From Bacteroidaceae bacterium (GTDB taxonomy: Bacteria > Bacteroidota > Bacteroidia > Bacteroidales > Barnesiellaceae_A): 64,000 nt of DNA. The DNA lies in assembly GCA_017522135.1 (NCBI GenBank), contig JAFXAB010000032.1, forward strand, positions 1-64,000, in the 5' to 3' direction. The position numbers and the translations under genes were made by a program. Below, one piece after another: positions 59,130 through 64,000 of the stretch. Under the pieces are notes generated by a model. The model was not told the origin of the DNA. It saw nothing but the letters and a program-made list of their open reading frames with translations, and ran no database searches. The first letter of the stretch is position 1. Each line of letters starts with the position of its first letter.

Positions 59130-62100
59130 TTAAGCCTTTACCACTTTAACCATTACTTTGAATGTGTCGAAGTCGAGTTCTGTAACATCTGCACCTTCTT
59201 GCAAGTCGCCTACAACAAAACTTTCGGCAAGAATCTGACGTGCCATATATTCGCCATATTCGGCTACAACGGTATCGGTCTCTTCGTGGTGGGCGAGTGT
59301 TACATTTATCTTGTCGGTTATTTCGTAACCATTCGACTTACGAATATTTTGTATACGGTTGATTAACTCACGAGCGTAGCCTTCACGTCGCAATTCGTCG
59401 GTAACTGTGATGTCGAGAGCTACTGTTAGACGTCCTTCATTGGCTACGAGCCATCCCGGAATGTCTTCCGAGAGTATCTCTACATCGGCTGCCTCTACAA
59501 CAGCCTCTGTACCATCAATGTTGAAAGTAAATGTGCCATTCTTTTCAAATGTAAGGATGTCTTCTTGGCTCATCTCGGCGATGGTTGCGGCAAGCTGTTT
59601 CATAATCTTGCCATAGCGCGGACCGAGTTTCTTGAAGTCGGGTTTCACACGTTTTACCAAGATGCCGGCGGCATTGTCTACAAAGTTCAACTCCTTGACA
59701 TTCACCTCGGCAAGAATAAGTTCGCGCATGGCTTCTATGTGGCGACGTTGTGTTTCATCAACAACAGGAACCATGAGGGTGGTGAGGGGTTGACGCACCT
59801 TGATATTCACCTTGCGACGCAATGCCAATACCATTGAGGTGATGTCTTGTGCTATGCGCATGCGTTCTTCCAACTCGCTTTCGATATACTCTGTATTGCA
59901 TGTAGGATAGTTGCTGAGGTGTACCGACTTGTCGTCTCTTCCGGTGGCTGTAGTAAGGTCGGTATACAAGCGGTCGGCATAGAATGGTGCTATAGGTGCC
60001 ATTAAGCGTGCAATGGTTTCGAGGCAGGTGAAGAGTGTTTGGTAAGCAGCAAGTTTGTCTTGATTCATATCACCACCCCAGAAACGTTTGCGGTTGAGGC
60101 GCACATACCAGTTGCTCAAGTTGTCGTTTACAAAGTCGGCAATAGCACGACCTGCACGAGTAGGCTCGTACGATGCATAGTATTCGTCAACCTCTTTGAT
60201 AAGAGAGTTGAGCAATGAGATAATCCAACGGTCTATCTCGGGACGTTCTGCAACAGGCACTTCTGCCTCTGTACCGGTAAAGCCGTCTACGTTGGCATAT
60301 AGTGCAAAGAATGAATAGGTGTTGTAAAGTGTGCCGAAGAACTTGCGACGTACCTCCTCAACACCCTCAATATCAAACTTGAGGTTGTCCCATGGCGACG
60401 AGTTGGTTATCATGTACCAGCGCAAGGGGTCTGAACCATATTTTTCGATGGTCTCGAATGGGTCTACTGCGTTGCCAAGACGTTTCGACATCTTGTTGCC
60501 GTTCTTGTCCAATACAAGACCGTTTGAGATAACGGTTTTATATGAAATGTTGTCAAATACCATTGTCGATATGGCATGCAATGTATAGAACCAGCCACGT
60601 GTTTGGTCTACACCCTCGGCAATAAAGTCGCAGGGGAATACATCGCCACGCTCAAAGGCGTCTTTGTTCTCAAAGGGGTAGTGTATTTGGGCATAGGGCA
60701 TTGCACCCGAGTCGAACCATACGTCGATGAGGTCGCTCTCGCGACGCATGGGCTTGCCACTTGCCGATACGAGCATGATATCGTCTACGTATGGGCGGTG
60801 CAAGTCTATCTTATCGTAGTTTTCTTGTGTATATACACCGGGTATAAATCCGTTGTCGCGATAAGGGTTGCTTGCCATCACACCGGCAGCAACAGCCTTG
60901 TCTATCTCGTTGTAGAGTTGCTCGGCCGACTCTATACATATCTCTTCGTCGCCCTCTTCGGTGCGCCAGATGGGGAGAGGTGTACCCCAGTAACGTGAGC
61001 GACTCAAGTTCCAGTCATTGAGGTTTTCGAGCCACTTGCCAAAGCGTCCTGTACCGGTAGCCTCGGGCTTCCAGTTGATAGTCTTGTTGAGGGCTATCAT
61101 GCGGTCTTTGGCTGCAGTAGCGCGGATAAACCAGCTATCCAACGGATAGTAGAGTACGGGCTTGTCGGTACGCCAGCAGTGTGGATAGTTGTGTACGTGC
61201 TTCTCCATCTTGAAGGCCTTTTGTTCGGCTTTCATCTTCATGCAGATGTATACGTCGAGGCTTTCGGCGGCCGCTGCGGCTTGCTCGTCATATTTGCCGT
61301 TTACGGTAAATTGTGGGTCATAGGCGTTTTTCACCCAGCGACCTTCGTATTCGCGATATACATCTTCGTGGATGCACTCTTTTATAAATCGCTCGTCGAG
61401 CTCGTCCATAGTATAGAACTTACCGGTAAGGTCTACCATAGGACGGGTTTCGCCTCGCTTGTTTATCATGAAGAGAGAGGGAATACCTGCGGCACGTGCT
61501 ACAAATGCGTCATCGGCACCAAATGTGGGTGCAATGTGTACAATACCGGTACCATCCTCGGTGGTTACATAGTCACCGGGAATTACGCGGAATGCCTTCT
61601 CCGAAGCCTCCTGCCAATTGCCCTCCTCGTCTACGGTTACGGGTTTTACCCAAGGTAACAATTGCTCATAGTGCATGCCTACAAGGTCGGTACCTTTGTA
61701 TTCTCCTACTACTTTGAATGGTATGAGTTTGTCGCCCGGCTTGTAATCTTCGAGAGCAATGCCCTCAGCCTTTTGATTGAAATGGTGGTAGAGCAGGGGT
61801 TTGGCCAATACGACGGTCATCTTTTCTCCGTTGTAGCCATTGTATGTTTGTACGGCAACGTAGTCTATTTTGGGACCTACGCACAGTGCTGTGTTAGAGG
61901 GAAGTGTCCAAGGTGTTGTAGTCCATGCAATAAAATAGGGTGTACCCCATTGTGCCATCTCGGGCTTGGGGTCGACCATCTTGAATTGTCCTACAACAGT
62001 GAGGTCTTTCACATCGCGATAACAGCCGGGTTGGTTCAACTCGTGCGAGCTGAGACCTGTACCTGCTGCGGGTGAGTAGGGCTGGATGGTATAACCCTTG

Positions 62101-62624
62101 TAGAGCAAGTTCTTGTTATATAGCTGTTTCAGTAGCCACCACAAGGTCTCTATATAGCGATTGTCGTATGTGATGTAGGGGTTTTCCATGTCTACCCAAT
62201 AGCCCATCTTGTGAGTGAGGTCTTCCCACTCATGGGTATATTTCATTACATCTTTGCGACAAGCTGCGTTGTAGTCGGCTACAGTGATGGTTTTGCCTAT
62301 AGCCTCCTTGGTAATGCCCATAGCCTTTTCAACACCCAACTCTACGGGGAGTCCGTGTGTATCCCAACCGGCCTTACGCATTACTTTGTAACCCTTCATA
62401 GTCTTGTAACGGCAGAAAATATCCTTGATGGAGCGTGCCATTACGTGGTGAATACCGGGCATACCGTTTGCTGAAGGTGGTCCTTCGTAAAACACAAACG
62501 AGGGACAACCTTCGCGTGTCTCTATACTTTTATGAAATACATCGTTCTCGTCCCATTTTTTCAATACCTCTTTGTTGATATCCGAGAGATTGAAACCTGT
62601 GTATTCGGTAAATTTTTTGCTCAT
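59130..62624 (-). CDS. ileS: Isoleucyl-tRNA synthetase (type II)
   Basis: 1164 residues, the longer eukaryote-like type that can resist mupirocin. HIGH-type motif P-G-I-H-H-V in P-P-S-A-N-G-M-P-G-I-H-H-V, editing domain with T-T-P-W-T-L-P-S-N-T, K-M-S-K-R-L-G-N. The C-terminal zinc finger of type I enzymes is absent. First gene of the ileS / DksA / lspA / DUF4296 series; 72 bp separate it from the DksA-like gene. Confidence 0.97.
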   Translation of the reverse strand: MSKKFTEYTGFNLSDINKEVLKKWDENDVFHKSIETREGCPSFVFYEGPPSANGMPGIHHVMARSIKDIFCRYKTMKGYKVMRKAGWDTHGLPVELGVEKAMGITKEAIGKTITVADYNAACRKDVMKYTHEWEDLTHKMGYWVDMENPYITYDNRYIETLWWLLKQLYNKNLLYKGYTIQPYSPAAGTGLSSHELNQPGCYRDVKDLTVVGQFKMVDPKPEMAQWGTPYFIAWTTTPWTLPSNTALCVGPKIDYVAVQTYNGYNGEKMTVVLAKPLLYHHFNQKAEGIALEDYKPGDKLIPFKVVGEYKGTDLVGMHYEQLLPWVKPVTVDEEGNWQEASEKAFRVIPGDYVTTEDGTGIVHIAPTFGADDAFVARAAGIPSLFMINKRGETRPMVDLTGKFYTMDELDERFIKECIHEDVYREYEGRWVKNAYDPQFTVNGKYDEQAAAAAESLDVYICMKMKAEQKAFKMEKHVHNYPHCWRTDKPVLYYPLDSWFIRATAAKDRMIALNKTINWKPEATGTGRFGKWLENLNDWNLSRSRYWGTPLPIWRTEEGDEEICIESAEQLYNEIDKAVAAGVMASNPYRDNGFIPGVYTQENYDKIDLHRPYVDDIMLVSASGKPMRRESDLIDVWFDSGAMPYAQIHYPFENKDAFERGDVFPCDFIAEGVDQTRGWFYTLHAISTMVFDNISYKTVISNGLVLDKNGNKMSKRLGNAVDPFETIEKYGSDPLRWYMITNSSPWDNLKFDIEGVEEVRRKFFGTLYNTYSFFALYANVDGFTGTEAEVPVAERPEIDRWIISLLNSLIKEVDEYYASYEPTRAGRAIADFVNDNLSNWYVRLNRKRFWGGDMNQDKLAAYQTLFTCLETIARLMAPIAPFYADRLYTDLTTATGRDDKSVHLSNYPTCNTEYIESELEERMRIAQDITSMVLALRRKVNIKVRQPLTTLMVPVVDETQRRHIEAMRELILAEVNVKELNFVDNAAGILVKRVKPDFKKLGPRYGKIMKQLAATIAEMSQEDILTFEKNGTFTFNIDGTEAVVEAADVEILSEDIPGWLVANEGRLTVALDITVTDELRREGYARELINRIQNIRKSNGYEITDKINVTLAHHEETDTVVAEYGEYMARQILAESFVVGDLQEGADVTELDFDTFKVMVKVVKA

Positions 62625-62659
62625 ATTCTTGTTTTATTATGTTCAATAAAAAATATCGG

Positions 62660-62667
62660 CGAAGATA
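62660..62667 (-). promoter_or_regulatory. Near-consensus -7 box of ileS
   Basis: TATCTTCG on the minus strand, one mismatch to TATCTTTG, about 35 bp before the ileS ATG. No T-box or other leader is visible in this short region. Confidence 0.4.
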
Positions 62668-62729
62668 AGAAAAAAAAGTGTATATATAGTTATTATTTAG
62701 TATTTATTGACTATATATTTTTATATATT

Positions 62730-63413
62730 TCATCCAACACCAAGGTCGGTGTTGTTTATGAGTACTTCTATGCGACTGTCGTTGATGAGGGTGGGATATA
62801 CTTCGTTTGCAAACCATTGTGCCAAGTCGTGGTCTTGTTTGATTTTTGTACTGTTGTTGTTGAAAATATTTACACTGGTATATTCAAAGTATTTTTTTGC
62901 TGTGGCTATATCGTGCAATATGCGTTCTCGGCTGTCACCCTCAGTGCAACAAAGCAGACACACACCGTCGAAGTATCGGGCTACATCCTGAGGCGACACT
63001 TGTTGTGGTATGCCTTTGTTCCAGCTATCTCGTTGCTTGCCATCAAAACTCTCTATACCACAGCGAAATTTTACTTTGGCAGGGGTAAACTTTGCGGCAA
63101 ATTCCCTCAGCCGGTGTCGGTACATATAATGCATCTCAAACCACAGCGTTTCTATCTTCTTTTCTTGCACAATGCTTTGTATCAGCTCAATAGTTTGGCT
63201 GTCGAGCTCTATGCCCGAGCCTGAATTGATAATGTCGAGTGTACCCAATCGGCCTGTAACGTGCGACAACACCTCGCGATTGATTTCGTAAGATGATGCA
63301 CCGATGTCGGTGTGATAATCGCAAAATTGGCATCTTCCCCATCGGCATCCGCTGCCCTGCAACAGTACAAATTCACGCGGAAACTTATGCTCTATAATTG
63401 CATATCGTTGCAT
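62730..63413 (-). CDS. Radical SAM-like protein with CX4CX2C motif
   Basis: 227 residues. The N-terminal G-S-G-C-R-W-G-R-C-Q-F-C-D-Y-H holds a cysteine triad spaced CX4CX2C instead of the usual CX3CX2C. After it come S-G-S-G-I-E-L (SAM-binding-like) and a shortened barrel. It is a small radical SAM-type enzyme; the reaction is unknown. It starts 2 bp after the queuosine-precursor transporter, and the pairing suggests a role in deazapurine or queuosine salvage (inference from context). Confidence 0.8.
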   Translation of the reverse strand: MQRYAIIEHKFPREFVLLQGSGCRWGRCQFCDYHTDIGASSYEINREVLSHVTGRLGTLDIINSGSGIELDSQTIELIQSIVQEKKIETLWFEMHYMYRHRLREFAAKFTPAKVKFRCGIESFDGKQRDSWNKGIPQQVSPQDVARYFDGVCLLCCTEGDSRERILHDIATAKKYFEYTSVNIFNNNSTKIKQDHDLAQWFANEVYPTLINDSRIEVLINNTDLGVG

Positions 63414-63415
63414 AA

Positions 63416-64000
63416 TTATTTATTCAATGTGAGGTTGCGTTTTATCCATCCTATCACAAGATAGGCCATAGGTGTGCCCATTGTTGCTTCTATGGTCAAT
63501 TTTGAAATATATTGAAACACAAGCATATATAGTAGGTCGTGTGTGCTCACGACGCCTGCAAAGGCTATCAGTACAAAGGGTACGGTATCAAATATGTATC
63601 CTATGGCCGAGCTGCCTATCGTGCGCACCCACAATTTGCGCCCATTCATGCGCATCTTGATACGTTCCATAAACCATGCATTCGATAGCTCCCCGCACAG
63701 AAATCCTGCCAATGAGCCGAGTACTATGCGAGGTACATAATTAAATATGTGGTTGTAGGCACTTGCTGTTGTATCGAGGTAGGAGGGCGAGGGCAGCCAC
63801 ACACCTACTTGTGTGCATAAAACAAGTATAATATTGCACACAAGTGTAAGATATATGACACGTTTGGAGGTGCGAAACCCCCATATCTCGGTGAGTACAT
63901 CGCCCAGCATGTAGGCAAAAGGAAAGGTGATAGTGCCGGCATCGAAGTACAATAGCCCAAAGAGGCCTATTACCTTCACAGCCATTATGTTCGATACGAG
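63416..64000 (-). CDS. Queuosine precursor transporter (YhhQ/VUT family), partial
   Basis: The gene runs off the window: the reading frame is open through position 64000 (L-V-S-N-I before the first in-window Met), so its start lies outside. The 195 visible residues contain about five membrane segments and the family's conserved A-G-T-I-T-F-P-F-A-Y-M-L-G-D-V-L-T-E-I-W-G pattern (written with gaps: substrate site around F-P and D-x-x-T-E-x-(W/Y)-G). It imports queuine/preQ1-type bases. Followed after 2 bp by the small radical SAM gene. Confidence 0.92.
   Translation of the reverse strand, partial: LVSNIMAVKVIGLFGLLYFDAGTITFPFAYMLGDVLTEIWGFRTSKRVIYLTLVCNIILVLCTQVGVWLPSPSYLDTTASAYNHIFNYVPRIVLGSLAGFLCGELSNAWFMERIKMRMNGRKLWVRTIGSSAIGYIFDTVPFVLIAFAGVVSTHDLLYMLVFQYISKLTIEATMGTPMAYLVIGWIKRNLTLNK

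Overview
The window is chromosomal DNA from a member of the order Bacteroidales (Bacteroidota). The evidence is the gene content: BspA-type leucine-rich-repeat proteins, a PF14905-type outer-membrane barrel protein, an ileS / DksA-TraR / lspA / DUF4296 cluster, type II IleS, AddB-like nuclease, menaquinone synthesis and Bacteroidales-style lipoproteins. Many intergenic regions also carry the Bacteroidota promoter -7 element TAnnTTTG (mostly TATCTTTG, TATATTTG or TAATTTTG), in some cases with TTTG or CTTG 20 nt upstream. Genus cannot be fixed by reading alone. There are no rRNA or tRNA genes, insertion sequences, CRISPR arrays or plasmid origins that I can see.

Layout. 1-2055: a small accessory island with a short secreted leucine-rich-repeat protein and a PD-(D/E)XK-like protein behind a long structured intergenic stretch and a palindrome-rich repeat. 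2056-9246: mnmA (minus), then a plus-strand run of secreted endonuclease I, a lipoprotein, menA and an AddB-like nuclease. 9356-22487: a long minus-strand block: a stringent-response RSH enzyme with a 7TM-HD phosphohydrolase, a YgiQ radical SAM protein, a GH53 galactanase with a free-Met-sulfoxide reductase, an M16 peptidase and NAD synthetase. 22626-30132: a small membrane protein, aspA, two WG-repeat proteins around yip1-smpB, a His-rich lipoprotein and a DUF362 ferredoxin.

30190-37900 is the main accessory region. It holds a rod-shaped RNA candidate with its own promoter and terminator, a PD-(D/E)XK protein, a Cse60-like small protein, a very acidic protein, a 926-residue signal-less BspA-like protein, a tandemly duplicated shorter relative whose last copy is frameshifted and truncated, and a Fic AMP-transferase with a palindromic operator-like site. 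38036-46710 returns to housekeeping: lrgAB, recQ, rpsF-rpsR-rplI, an RNA methyltransferase, a LolC/E-type permease and an ABC-F protein. 46711-53410: a second small-RNA candidate, a RecB/Cas4-like nuclease, an SDR dehydrogenase, and a divergent pair of a TPR/HTH membrane lipoprotein regulator and an outer-membrane barrel. 53621-64000: dnaK, a secreted protein starting at TTG, the DUF4296-lspA-DksA-ileS group, and a radical SAM protein behind a queuosine-precursor transporter cut by the window edge.

The least ordinary content is the 30.2-37.9 kb region (RNA + nuclease + acidic protein + intracellular leucine-rich-repeat proteins + Fic). A smaller PD-(D/E)XK / leucine-rich-repeat pair at 0.1-1.3 kb makes the association worth testing. 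All functions are inferred from reading the sequence; no database search was possible.
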